Positions 24,877 through 33,056 of a stretch of 64,000 nucleotides of DNA are shown piece after piece (the stretch's first letter is position 1; each line of letters starts with the position of its first letter). The stretch is from Halorussus limi (lineage in GTDB: Archaea; Halobacteriota; Halobacteria; Halobacteriales; Haladaptataceae). The translations under genes and the position numbers were made by a program. The stretch covers positions 3,179,626 to 3,243,625 of the forward strand of contig NZ_CP096659.1 in the NCBI RefSeq assembly GCF_023238205.1, in the 5' to 3' direction. The notes under the pieces are model-generated. The model was given only the letters and a program-made list of their open reading frames with translations, was not told the origin of the DNA and searched no databases.

Positions 24877-26292
24877 ATGAGCGACGACGAGGACTACCGG
24901 ATAGAGGAGGACAGTCTCGGAGAGATGCAGGTCCCGGCAGACGCCTACTGGGGCGCACAGACCCAGCGCGCGCTACAGAACTTCCCCGTCTCGGGCATCA
25001 CCTTCGGGCGGCGCTTCGTCCGTGCGCTCGGCGTCGTGAAGAAGGCCGCCGCGCGGGCCAATCGGGACCTCGAACTGATTCCCGAGGACAAGGCCGACGC
25101 CATCGTCGAGGCCGCCGACGAGGTCATCGAGGGCCGCCACGACGACCAGTTCCCGGTGGACGTGTTCCAGACCGGGTCGGGGACCTCCACGAACATGAAC
25201 GCCAACGAGGTCATCGCCAACCGCGCGACCGAAATCTACGGCGGCGAAGTCGGGTCCCGCGAGATTCATCCCAACGACCACGTCAACTTCGGCCAGTCGT
25301 CGAACGACGTGATTCCGACCGCGATGCACGTCGCGTCGCTCGAAGCCGTCGAGAAGGACCTCCTGCCCGCGCTCGATTCGCTCCGCGAGGCCCTCGAAGA
25401 CAAGGAGGAGGAGTTCGACGACGTGGTCAAGACCGGTCGCACTCACCTGCAGGACGCCACGCCGGTCCGCCTCGGTCAGGAGTTCGGCGGCTACCGCACG
25501 CAGGTCGAGAAGGGCCTCTCCCGGGTCGACTACGTGCGCGACCACCTCTCGGAGTTGGCGCTCGGCGGGACCGCGGTCGGTACCGGTCTCAACACCCACC
25601 CCGACTTCCCGGAGAAGGCCGCCGAGTACATCTCCGAGGAGACCGGCGTCGAGTTCCGCGAGGCCGACAACCACTTCGAGGCGCAGGCCGCCCACGACGC
25701 GATGTCGGAGGCCCACGGCGCGCTCCGCACCATCGCGGGGTCGCTCAACAAGATAGCCAACGACCTCCGCCTGCTGGCCTCCGGGCCGCGGAACGGTCTC
25801 GGCGAGATAGAACAACCGGAGAACCAGCCCGGTAGCTCCATCATGCCCGGCAAAATCAACCCCGTCGTCGCCGAGGCGGTCAATCAGGTCCACAAGCAGG
25901 TCGTGGGCAACGACGCCGCCGTGAGCGCCGGGGCCGCGGAGGGCCAGATAGACCTCAACCTCTACAAGCCGGTCCTCGCGCACAACTTCCTCCAGTCCGC
26001 GGAGATGCTCGCCAACGCTTCGGAGGTGTTCGGCGAGAAGTTCGTCCGGAAACTGGAAGCCAACGAGGAACACTGCGAGCGACAGGTCGAACAGAGCATG
26101 GCGCTGGCCACCGCGCTCAACCCCCACATCGGCTACGACAAGGCCAGCGACGCCGCCAAGACCGCCCTGAAGGAGGGCAAGACGGTCAAGGAAGTCGTCG
26201 TCGAGAAGGGCTATCTCAGCGAGGAGGAGGCCGAGGAGGTCATCGACCCCGAGGCCATGACCCACCGGGGGATTCTCGGAAGCGGCGAGTAA
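24877..26292 (+). CDS. fumC: Class II fumarate hydratase
   Basis: This 471-residue homotetrameric enzyme interconverts fumarate and malate in the TCA cycle. It shows the superfamily blocks FQTGSGTSTNMNANEVIANRA, PNDHVNFGQSSND, TGRTHLQDATP and the signature GSSIMPGKINP, whose loop holds the catalytic Ser. Length and motifs are typical, and nothing is missing. It appears monocistronic, between the ABC operon and a small hypothetical gene. Confidence 0.96.
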   Translation: MSDDEDYRIEEDSLGEMQVPADAYWGAQTQRALQNFPVSGITFGRRFVRALGVVKKAAARANRDLELIPEDKADAIVEAADEVIEGRHDDQFPVDVFQTGSGTSTNMNANEVIANRATEIYGGEVGSREIHPNDHVNFGQSSNDVIPTAMHVASLEAVEKDLLPALDSLREALEDKEEEFDDVVKTGRTHLQDATPVRLGQEFGGYRTQVEKGLSRVDYVRDHLSELALGGTAVGTGLNTHPDFPEKAAEYISEETGVEFREADNHFEAQAAHDAMSEAHGALRTIAGSLNKIANDLRLLASGPRNGLGEIEQPENQPGSSIMPGKINPVVAEAVNQVHKQVVGNDAAVSAGAAEGQIDLNLYKPVLAHNFLQSAEMLANASEVFGEKFVRKLEANEEHCERQVEQSMALATALNPHIGYDKASDAAKTALKEGKTVKEVVVEKGYLSEEEAEEVIDPEAMTHRGILGSGE

Positions 26293-26700
26293 CCGTAATT
26301 CCCTAACAGTCGGAAAGTAAATAATTTATACCATTATTACTACGTTTCTAGCCGTCGGTTTCGAACCGTCAGGAGATGAATCAAATGTTTGGTTTCGTCT
26401 TCGGCGTTTCCACGAACTGCGGAATGCGGTGTCTCTGGCCGCAGCAGTGAACGGAACGCCTGTCGGGCGTATCGGTTTCGAACCGAGACGGCACCCCCGT
26501 CTCCGCCGTGGAGGTGCGGACGCGACGCTTCTCCCGAAGTACGATAACAGTACGTTTCGCAGTGACGCGTACGACCTGCGTACGGTCGAGTCCGAGCGAC
26601 GGAACTGCGGTACGACCGTCGAGCGGAGTTCGTCGCGACGCTCGGCCCGCCGCCGGAACGCCCACCAGTCGTTTCAGGCAGGCCACCGTGTCTCTACTCT
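26293..26700. other. 408-bp intergenic region after fumC
   Basis: It begins with an AT-rich stretch (26320-26350) that may hold the fumC transcription end. It contains two copies of ggtttcgaaccg (near 26356 and 26472). These resemble tRNA T-arms, but I find no acceptor or D-arm around them. No convincing frame is present on either strand. Confidence 0.5.
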
Positions 26701-27093
26701 ATGTCAGACCGCGACGCAGCGACATTCGAGATGACGCGCAACGAGGCCCGCGTGGTCATCGCCGCGCTCGCCGACGAGGAGATGACCGCCTCGGGCGACC
26801 GGGGGATGCGGCTCCAGAACGTGCAGGACCACCTCGCGGCCGAGTTCGACTTCGACGAACACCGCGGGGTCGAGAAGGGCGAGATGGCCGCCGAGGACGA
26901 CGAGGGATGGCTCGACAACGACTCCATCTTCGGCGGCAACGACCCCGACGACACCGAGACGGTGGAACTCGCGCGCGCCGAGGCCACCGCGGTGACCGAC
27001 GCGCTCGCCGCCTTCGAGTTGGACGAGACCCACGAGAACGCCGGGACCGCCGAGAACGTGCGCGAGCGAATCGCCGACGCGTTCGACTCCTGA
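26701..27093 (+). CDS. Conserved hypothetical acidic protein
   Basis: This 130-residue soluble protein is highly acidic. It has an N-terminal helical part (MTRNEARVVIAALADEEM), a central Asp/Gly-rich loop (SIFGGNDPDDTE) and a C-terminal helical part. No catalytic or membrane motif is visible. It converges on the GDT1-type transporter gene with a 3-nt gap. I cannot assign a function. Confidence 0.6.
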   Translation: MSDRDAATFEMTRNEARVVIAALADEEMTASGDRGMRLQNVQDHLAAEFDFDEHRGVEKGEMAAEDDEGWLDNDSIFGGNDPDDTETVELARAEATAVTDALAAFELDETHENAGTAENVRERIADAFDS

Positions 27094-27096
27094 ACG

Positions 27097-27798
27097 TCAG
27101 AGCGGCAACGCGGCCGTAATCACGCCGGCTATCGTGCCGACCGCGGTCTCCCACACCGAGAACCCCGTGAAGACGGAGAGGGCAGTGTCGAGACCGAAGA
27201 ACAGGAACAGCACCGCGCCGGCGTAGTGGGCCTTCCGCACGTCGAACTTGTGGGAGAACTTGTGGAAGAAGAACGCGTTGGCGAGGCTGACCGGGATGAC
27301 GGCCAGCATCTCTCCCGCCCAGATGGCCGGGGTCGCGCCGTACCGGACCGCCAGCCCGATGGTGACCAGTTGGGTCTTGTCGCCGAACTCGCCGGCCGCC
27401 AGCATCACGAAGATGGGGAGAAACCCGCCGAGCGCGTCGGGGACCTCGCGGCCGAACAGCGACACGTCGAGGTCGCCCGTGCCCATCATTCCGCCGTCGG
27501 TCTCGGCCGGCGTCTCGCCGCGCTCGGGGGCCGACTCGACGAGGAGGACCGCGAAGACGAGGAAGAGGCCCACGGTGAACACGTCGAGGTAGACCTGCGG
27601 GAGCGCGCCCTTCAGCGCGCTCCCGAACCAGATTTCGAGCGCGGTCCACCCGGCGAACGCGCTCCCGGCGGCCGCCACGACGACCCACGGGTTGTACCTC
27701 GTCGAGAGTCCCGCGATGATGAACTGGACCTTCTCGCCGGGCAGCACCGCCAGTTGGGCCGTGAACGCCACGACGAGGATTTCGAGCCAGCCGTTCAT
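27097..27798 (-). CDS. GDT1/TMEM165 (UPF0016) family cation transporter
   Basis: This 233-residue membrane protein has six hydrophobic segments in two repeats. The family motif ExGD(K/R)(T/S) is intact in the second repeat (GEFGDKTQ, about residues 136-143), but the first repeat reads LPGEKVQ (about 19-25), a degenerate copy. Family members move Mn2+ or Ca2+ (often in exchange for H+), so this is probably a Mn/Ca exporter; the degenerate motif leaves the ion open. Upstream lie an inverted repeat at the promoter and a 23-codon ORF that overlaps this start. Confidence 0.85.
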   Translation of the reverse strand: MNGWLEILVVAFTAQLAVLPGEKVQFIIAGLSTRYNPWVVVAAAGSAFAGWTALEIWFGSALKGALPQVYLDVFTVGLFLVFAVLLVESAPERGETPAETDGGMMGTGDLDVSLFGREVPDALGGFLPIFVMLAAGEFGDKTQLVTIGLAVRYGATPAIWAGEMLAVIPVSLANAFFFHKFSHKFDVRKAHYAGAVLFLFFGLDTALSVFTGFSVWETAVGTIAGVITAALPL

Positions 27799-27866
27799 CG
27801 AGTCGCCACCTCCGCGCTTCGAGCAGGGCGGGCCGCCCGCGAGGTGAGCGTGTCGGGGGAGCCCAT
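27795..27866 (-). other. Upstream 23-codon ORF overlapping the GDT1-family start
   Basis: On the minus strand an ATG at 27866 opens a 23-codon frame (MGSPDTLTSRAARPA...) whose TGA (27797-27795) overlaps the transporter ATG (27798-27796) as ATGA. A TATA-like element near 27891-27900 would start transcription at about 27868, almost on this ATG. The peptide has no recognisable domain. It may be a leader peptide that couples translation to the transporter, or a chance frame. Confidence 0.4.
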
Positions 27867-27878
27867 CGTTACCAAAGA

Positions 27879-27892
27879 TTAGACTCGTCTAA
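27879..27892. promoter_or_regulatory. Perfect inverted repeat in GDT1-family promoter (candidate metal-regulator operator)
   Basis: TTAGAC-TC-GTCTAA is a perfect 6-bp inverted repeat with a 2-bp spacer. It sits just downstream of a TATA-like element (minus strand, 27891-27901) and before the expected transcription start. DtxR/MntR-type regulators bind palindromes of this general size near metal-transport genes, so a repressor site is likely. The regulator is not identified. Confidence 0.5.
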
Positions 27893-28077
27893 ACTAAAAG
27901 ACCTTTCCTTCTAATAAGTCGCGCCGGCGTGACTCGCGGCCGGTCGGCCGCGCGGGACGGTCCTGCGGGTCAGTCCAACGAGTCGGCTCTCGGTCCGACA
28001 GTCGTGCGCGACTGGTCGGACAGGACGGCTTCGACGTAGCAAAGCGGAGCGACGGACAAAAGCGACGCGGCCGACGG

Positions 28078-28797
28078 CTACTGGTTTCGACTGCTTTCGA
28101 GGTAGAGGTGGCCGAGCGCGAGACCGAAAAGCGGTAGGAGGACCGCGGACAGCCCCGCCGATATCAGTCCGCCGACGACTGTGAGCGGTCCGAAGATACC
28201 CGCTACGTAGTTCGAGACGCCGATGAGCGCGAAGTAAACGAGACTGACGCCCACCAGTTTGAGGACGTTTCCGCCGCCCGCGCGCCAGCCCGCCTTCAGA
28301 CTCGCCAGCGGTCCCTTCCGGTCGATGACGCAGGCCGGGAAGGCCAGCACGAGTCGGTGGAGGACGTAGATGCCGGGCAGGACGAACAGGAGGAGACCCA
28401 CTACGAAAAGTATCCACGTCGGGATTGCCACCGCAACGAGCGCCGGGACTCGCTTCGCGGCCGCGACGACGTGGTCGCGTAGCGGCCGCTTTCGGTTCGC
28501 CACCGCGTCCGCGGCGCTCGTGTACGCGACGCTCCAGACGACTGTGACGGCGAGGAAGTAGACGAGATACAGCGGCCAGACCCAACTGGCGAACTCGGGC
28601 GTCTCGCCCGCCGTCGCCGGCGAGACACCGAGGTTGGCGACGACCGTTATCAGGGCGACGAGAAAGACGAAGCCGACGAGTTCGAGGCGGTCGGTCAGCG
28701 CCTCCCACGACCAGCGCAGGGTGTCCACCACCCCGAGCGTGCGGACGTGAACCCGGTCGGTCTGTTCGACAGGTCCGGAACGTGGTTCGGTTCCCAT
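28078..28797 (-). CDS. Multi-pass membrane protein (DUF7847/YciC-like)
   Basis: This 239-residue protein has about six hydrophobic segments. The pattern DTLRWSWEALTDR, then helices, then FPACVIDRKGPLASLKAGWRA resembles the haloarchaeal and bacterial YciC-like or glycerophosphodiesterase-associated membrane domain. The same segment type (DSLADALTRSYRLA) occurs in the protein at 38594-39607. No catalytic residues are evident. The start at 28797 follows a TATA-like TATAAAT (near 28822, minus strand). Confidence 0.65.
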   Translation of the reverse strand: MGTEPRSGPVEQTDRVHVRTLGVVDTLRWSWEALTDRLELVGFVFLVALITVVANLGVSPATAGETPEFASWVWPLYLVYFLAVTVVWSVAYTSAADAVANRKRPLRDHVVAAAKRVPALVAVAIPTWILFVVGLLLFVLPGIYVLHRLVLAFPACVIDRKGPLASLKAGWRAGGGNVLKLVGVSLVYFALIGVSNYVAGIFGPLTVVGGLISAGLSAVLLPLFGLALGHLYLESSRNQ

Positions 28798-28884
28798 TGC
28801 CCTCCGGTTAACAGACGTTTGATATAAATTCCGGGGGTGCGGGGTCTCGATGCAACTCGACCGACGGGAGTTCGACGCTCCCGG

Positions 28885-30816
28885 TCACTCCGGCGACTCG
28901 CCGCTCCCGATGCCCTCGCGGGCGACCCGCGCGCTGGCCCGCTCGACGAACTCGTCGGGCAACCGCTCGATTTCGCCCGCCTGTACCCGCCAGAGGTTCG
29001 CGTAGAGACCGTCCGCGTCGAGCAGGTCCTCGTGGGTGCCCCGCTCCACGATGCGGCCGTCCTCGACCACGAGGATGGTGTCGGCGTCGCGGACCGTCGA
29101 GAGGCGGTGGGCGATGACGAACGCGGTTCGGTCGGCCGCGAGTTTGTCTATCGACTGCTGGATGAGCATCTCCGTCTCGGTGTCCACCGCGGAGGTCGCC
29201 TCGTCGAAGACGAGAATCTCCGGCCGCCGGAGGATGGTCCGAGCGATGGCGACTCGCTGGCGCTGGCCGCCCGAGAGTTTCACGCCGCGCTCGCCGATGT
29301 CGGTGTCGTAGTCCTCGGGCAGGTTCTGGATGAACTCGTGGGCCTCGGCGCGCTTCGCCGCCTCGACCACCTCCTCGTCGGTAGCGTCGAAGTGGCCGTA
29401 CTCGATGTTCTCGGCGACCGTGCCGTCGAACAGGAAGTTGTCCTGTCCGACGTAGCCCATCGACCCGCGGAGACCGGCCAGCGTCACGTCGCGAACGTCG
29501 CGGCCGTCGATTTCGACGACTCCCTCGTTCACGTCGTAGAGGCGCAACAGGAGTTTGACGATGGTCGTCTTGCCCGCCCCGGTCGGCCCCACGACGCCGA
29601 CGGTCTCGCCCGGTTCGACCTCGAAATTCACGCCTTCGAGGACCGTCTCGTCCTCGTAGGCGAACGACACGTCCCGGAACCGGACTCGGCCGCGCACGTT
29701 TTCGAGGTCGGTCGCGTCGGGCGCGTCCTCGACGCTGGCGGGGAGGCTCATCAGGCCGAGGATGCGCTTGGTCGAGGCCTTGGCGTCCTCGTAGCGCTCC
29801 ACGATGGTTCCCATCTGAGCGAGCGGGTTGACCATGCGCTGGGTCAGCAGGAGGAACGTGACCAACTGGCCGACCGAGAGGTCGCCCGAGAGCGGGCCCG
29901 GCGGTCCCTCCAGAATCCAGATGCCGCCGACGACGAACGTGGCGATAAAGGCCAGCGAGGTGAGCGCCTGCAGACCCGGCCGATAGACGAAGCTGAGTCG
30001 GAGCGCGAGCCAGTCGAGGCGGAAGTACTTGTAGGAGTGGTCCTCGACCCGGTCGTCCTCGTACTCCTCAGTGTTGCTCGCCTTGATGACCTGAATCCCG
30101 TTGAGGTTGTTCTCCAACCTGCTGTTGAGGTCGCCGATGGACGACCGCACGTCGGCGTACCGCTCCTCGGCGAGTCTGGTGTACCAGTAAGTGAACAGTA
30201 TCGAGAGCGGGATGACGACGAGGGTAATCGCCGCGAGTTGGGAGTTTATCCAGAGCAGGACGACCGCGGTCCCGAGCATCAGGACGCCCAACTGGATGGC
30301 CTCGCCCATCATCGAGTCGAGGAACTGCTCCAGTCGGTTCGTGTCGTTTGAGAGGATGGAGATGAGTTCGCCGGTCTGCATCTCGTCGAAGAAGTCCATG
30401 TCGAGTCGCTGCATCTCCTGATAGGTCGCGGTCCGGACCTCGTGTTTCACCCGGTGGGAGAAGAGGTTGAGCGAGGTCTGGCGCACGAAGTTGAGGACGG
30501 CCTGCCCGACCATCGCCACGCCCATCAGGACGATGGCGAACCAGAACTGGTCTTCGGTCCCGTCGGGGAGCCACGCCGCCGGGACGCCGGGCAGCGCGAA
30601 CGCCTGATTGTCCCGGAAGATGGCGTCGATGGCGACCCCGAGGACGACCGGCGGGACCAGCGAGAGGAAGCGCGCGCCGATGCTCGACAGGATGCCGACC
30701 GCGAACCAGCGCCGACTCCCCTCCCCGTAGCGCAGGAACAACTGAACCAGCGGATGCTCTACCTCTCGGCGGTGTTTCTCGACGTACTCGGCGTCGATGG
30801 CTTCGTCGGTACTCAT
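28885..30816 (-). CDS. MDR-type ABC exporter, fused permease and ATPase
   Basis: This 643-residue half-transporter has six transmembrane segments (about 40-340) and an ATPase domain with Walker A GPTGAGKTT, Q-loop VGQDNFLFDG, signature KLSGGQRQR, Walker B ILVFDEATSAVD and H-loop IAHRLST. It should act as a homodimer and export lipids, drugs or peptides. The ATG at 30816 is used because the longer open frame upstream is not conserved-looking. The divergent neighbour is the YdbS-like gene at 31051. Confidence 0.92.
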   Translation of the reverse strand: MSTDEAIDAEYVEKHRREVEHPLVQLFLRYGEGSRRWFAVGILSSIGARFLSLVPPVVLGVAIDAIFRDNQAFALPGVPAAWLPDGTEDQFWFAIVLMGVAMVGQAVLNFVRQTSLNLFSHRVKHEVRTATYQEMQRLDMDFFDEMQTGELISILSNDTNRLEQFLDSMMGEAIQLGVLMLGTAVVLLWINSQLAAITLVVIPLSILFTYWYTRLAEERYADVRSSIGDLNSRLENNLNGIQVIKASNTEEYEDDRVEDHSYKYFRLDWLALRLSFVYRPGLQALTSLAFIATFVVGGIWILEGPPGPLSGDLSVGQLVTFLLLTQRMVNPLAQMGTIVERYEDAKASTKRILGLMSLPASVEDAPDATDLENVRGRVRFRDVSFAYEDETVLEGVNFEVEPGETVGVVGPTGAGKTTIVKLLLRLYDVNEGVVEIDGRDVRDVTLAGLRGSMGYVGQDNFLFDGTVAENIEYGHFDATDEEVVEAAKRAEAHEFIQNLPEDYDTDIGERGVKLSGGQRQRVAIARTILRRPEILVFDEATSAVDTETEMLIQQSIDKLAADRTAFVIAHRLSTVRDADTILVVEDGRIVERGTHEDLLDADGLYANLWRVQAGEIERLPDEFVERASARVAREGIGSGESPE

Positions 30817-31050
30817 CGGAGGCGGTAATCCTTGGGAGATATTGCCAGCCGATTGAAAAGCCTTGCCGAACCAGCACGGGCGTCCGGGTTCGCCCGCACT
30901 CGGTCCGACTTTCGCTGTACGGCCTCGGAACACGGAGGCCTCGCGTGACCTCAGACTGAGAGGCCACGCCCGACCCCGGACGCCGGAGCAGGCGTTTTCG
31001 CGCGAGCGAAGACGGGGGGACTTATCGGCCGCGAGGTAGATGGAACCCGC

Positions 31051-31515
31051 ATGGAAGTCCTGAATCCGCGCGTCCGCCTCGCGTGGGGCGTCGGCGCGGT
31101 CGTGACCGCAGTCATCGTCGGCGTCCTCGCGGCCGTGGTCAGCAGGTTCACCCTCGGTCCCGGCGTCACCGTGGGGCTGGCCGTCGCGCTCGGGGCGCTG
31201 GCGCTCGGTCTCGTGTTCGCCGTGTTGCGCTATCGGACCTGGCGATTCGAGGTGCGCGACGACGACCTCTACCTCGAACGCGGCGTGCTGACCCGGGTCA
31301 ACACCGTCGTCCCGTTCGTCCGCGTCCAGCACGTCGACACCCAGCGCGGACCGGTCGAGCGCGCGCTCGGACTGGCGAGCGTCGTGGTCTACACCGCGGG
31401 CTCTCGCGGGGCCGACGTGTCGATTCCCGGCCTGACGCCCGAGCGGGCCGACGACCTGCAGGAACAGCTCCGTCGCCTCGCCATCGAGAGCGAGCGCGAG
31501 ACCGACGCGGTATGA
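31051..31515 (+). CDS. PH-domain membrane protein (YdbS-like)
   Basis: This 154-residue protein has two N-terminal membrane helices, then a bacterial PH (DUF304/bPH2) domain with LYLERGVLTRVNTVVPFVRVQHVD. In Bacillus the YdbS/YdbT pair affects membrane composition and resistance to some bacteriocins. It overlaps the next gene by 4 nt (ATGA), so the two proteins are made together. A TATA-like ACTTATCG lies about 28 nt upstream. Confidence 0.82.
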   Translation: MEVLNPRVRLAWGVGAVVTAVIVGVLAAVVSRFTLGPGVTVGLAVALGALALGLVFAVLRYRTWRFEVRDDDLYLERGVLTRVNTVVPFVRVQHVDTQRGPVERALGLASVVVYTAGSRGADVSIPGLTPERADDLQEQLRRLAIESERETDAV

Positions 31516-33020
31516 AACTCCATCCGCTGTCGATTCCCTACCGGGCGGCCTCGCGAGGACTGAGCGCGGGCCTGATGCTGTTCTTCGTCGGCCGGTCGCT
31601 CGGTGACGCCGAGGCGCTCCCGGTCCCGATGGCGGGTCCGGCGCTGGTCACGCTGGCGGCAGTCGGCGTCGTCGGCGCGGCGGCGTGGCAGGTCGCCTAC
31701 TACCGGCGGTTCGAGTACCGACTCACCGGCGACGGCCTCGAAATCGCCTCGGGGGTCGTCTCCCGGCGCAACCGCGAGATTCCGCTCGGGCGCATCCAGA
31801 ACGTCGACATCTCGCGCAACGTGATTCAGCGCGCGCTCGGCGTCGCAGTTCTAGACATCGAGACGGCGGGCGGCGGCGCGACCGAGGCCAGCCTCCGGTA
31901 CGTCGGCTACGACGAGGCCAAGCGCGTCCAGCGCGAGATTCAGCGCCTGAAACGCGGTGCGGAGGACGCCGAAAGCGGGACCGAACCCGACGAGCGGGCC
32001 GACCCCGAGGAACGCGGGACCGTCCTCTTCGAGCTTCAGTCCGGCGAACTGCTGCTCCTGAGCGCCCTCTCGTTCGACTTCCGGTACCTCTCGCTGTTGG
32101 CGTTCGGTCCGGCCGCGCTCCCGTTCGTGCCGGGGGTCGCGGAACTGGCGTTCCTCGGCGGGATGCTGCTGGTCGCGCTTCTCGTGGTCGCGCTCTGGGT
32201 GCTGAGCGCCGGAATGACGTTCGCCCGCTACTACGACTTCCGGTTGACCCGCCTCGGCGACGAACTCCGGTACGAGCGCGGCCTGCTCCAGCGCTACGAC
32301 GGGTCGATTCCGCTCGGGAAGGTGCAGGCGCTCACGCTCGACGCCAACGTCCTGATGCGGCGGTTCGGCTACGCCACGCTCGCGGTCGAGACCGCGGGCT
32401 ACGGGCCGGGACAGGCGCCCTCCGGCGGGTCGGAGGCCGCGGTCCCGCTGGCGACTCGCGAGCGGGTGCTTCGCCTCGCCCGAGAGGTCGAGGACTTCGA
32501 GGTGCCGGCGTTCTCGCGGCCGCCCGAGCGCGCCCGGACTCGGTACGCGGTCAGGTACGCGCTCGTCCTCGCGGGCCTCGCGGCGGTGCTGTTCGCGTTG
32601 CAGGCGGTCGTCGGCCCGCCGGCGCCGATTCCGTTTCCGCTCGCCGTGGTCCCGCTCGCGTTCCTGCTCGTCGTTCCGGTCGCGGCCCACCTCAAGTGGC
32701 GCAACCGGGGCTACGCGGTGGGCGAGGACCACGTTCTCACCCGCAACGGGTTCTGGACGCGGACGACCAAGGTGGTGCCGTACTACCGGGTCCAGACCGT
32801 GATTCAGAGCGCGACCGTCTTCCAGCGCCGGCGGCGGTTGGCGAGCGTGGTCGTCGACACCGCGAGTTCCGCGGGCGGCGTGGCCGCCGCGGTGGACGTG
32901 GACGCCGAGACGGCGAGGGAGTTGCGCGAGACGGTCGGCGAGAAGTTACAGGCGAGTCTGGCGGCGCGTCGCGGCGAGGCCGACCGGGAGTCGGACCTCG
33001 ACTCCTCGCGTCGAGACTGA
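31512..33020 (+). CDS. Multi-PH-domain membrane protein (YdbT-like)
   Basis: This 502-residue partner of the preceding protein contains three PH (DUF304) units, recognisable by repeats of EIPLGRIQNVDISRNVIQRALG (near residue 90), SIPLGKVQALTLDANVLMRRFG (near 260) and VVPYYRVQTVIQSATVFQRR (near 425), with membrane-helix pairs between them. Family length and domain order match YdbT. The role is inferred as membrane-surface organisation. It ends 37 nt before gatE, which has its own TATA box. Confidence 0.82.
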   Translation: MKLHPLSIPYRAASRGLSAGLMLFFVGRSLGDAEALPVPMAGPALVTLAAVGVVGAAAWQVAYYRRFEYRLTGDGLEIASGVVSRRNREIPLGRIQNVDISRNVIQRALGVAVLDIETAGGGATEASLRYVGYDEAKRVQREIQRLKRGAEDAESGTEPDERADPEERGTVLFELQSGELLLLSALSFDFRYLSLLAFGPAALPFVPGVAELAFLGGMLLVALLVVALWVLSAGMTFARYYDFRLTRLGDELRYERGLLQRYDGSIPLGKVQALTLDANVLMRRFGYATLAVETAGYGPGQAPSGGSEAAVPLATRERVLRLAREVEDFEVPAFSRPPERARTRYAVRYALVLAGLAAVLFALQAVVGPPAPIPFPLAVVPLAFLLVVPVAAHLKWRNRGYAVGEDHVLTRNGFWTRTTKVVPYYRVQTVIQSATVFQRRRRLASVVVDTASSAGGVAAAVDVDAETARELRETVGEKLQASLAARRGEADRESDLDSSRRD

Positions 33021-33023
33021 ACG

Positions 33024-33032
33024 GTTTTTTAC
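33024..33032 (+). promoter_or_regulatory. TATA box for gatE
   Basis: The motif gttttttac is centred about 29 nt before the ATG at 33057, consistent with leaderless transcription. Confidence 0.5.
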
Positions 33033-33056
33033 CCTTCGCGGTCCGAGTGGCGAGTA

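Noticed and set aside
26340-26490. Two ggtttcgaaccg elements resembling tRNA T-arms
   Set aside because: No acceptor stem, D-arm or anticodon arm can be drawn around either on either strand.
27911-28708. Minus-strand frame across the membrane-protein gene at 28078-28797
   Set aside because: The product is Arg/Pro-rich and lacks any domain, whereas the other frame has six hydrophobic segments and a clear start.
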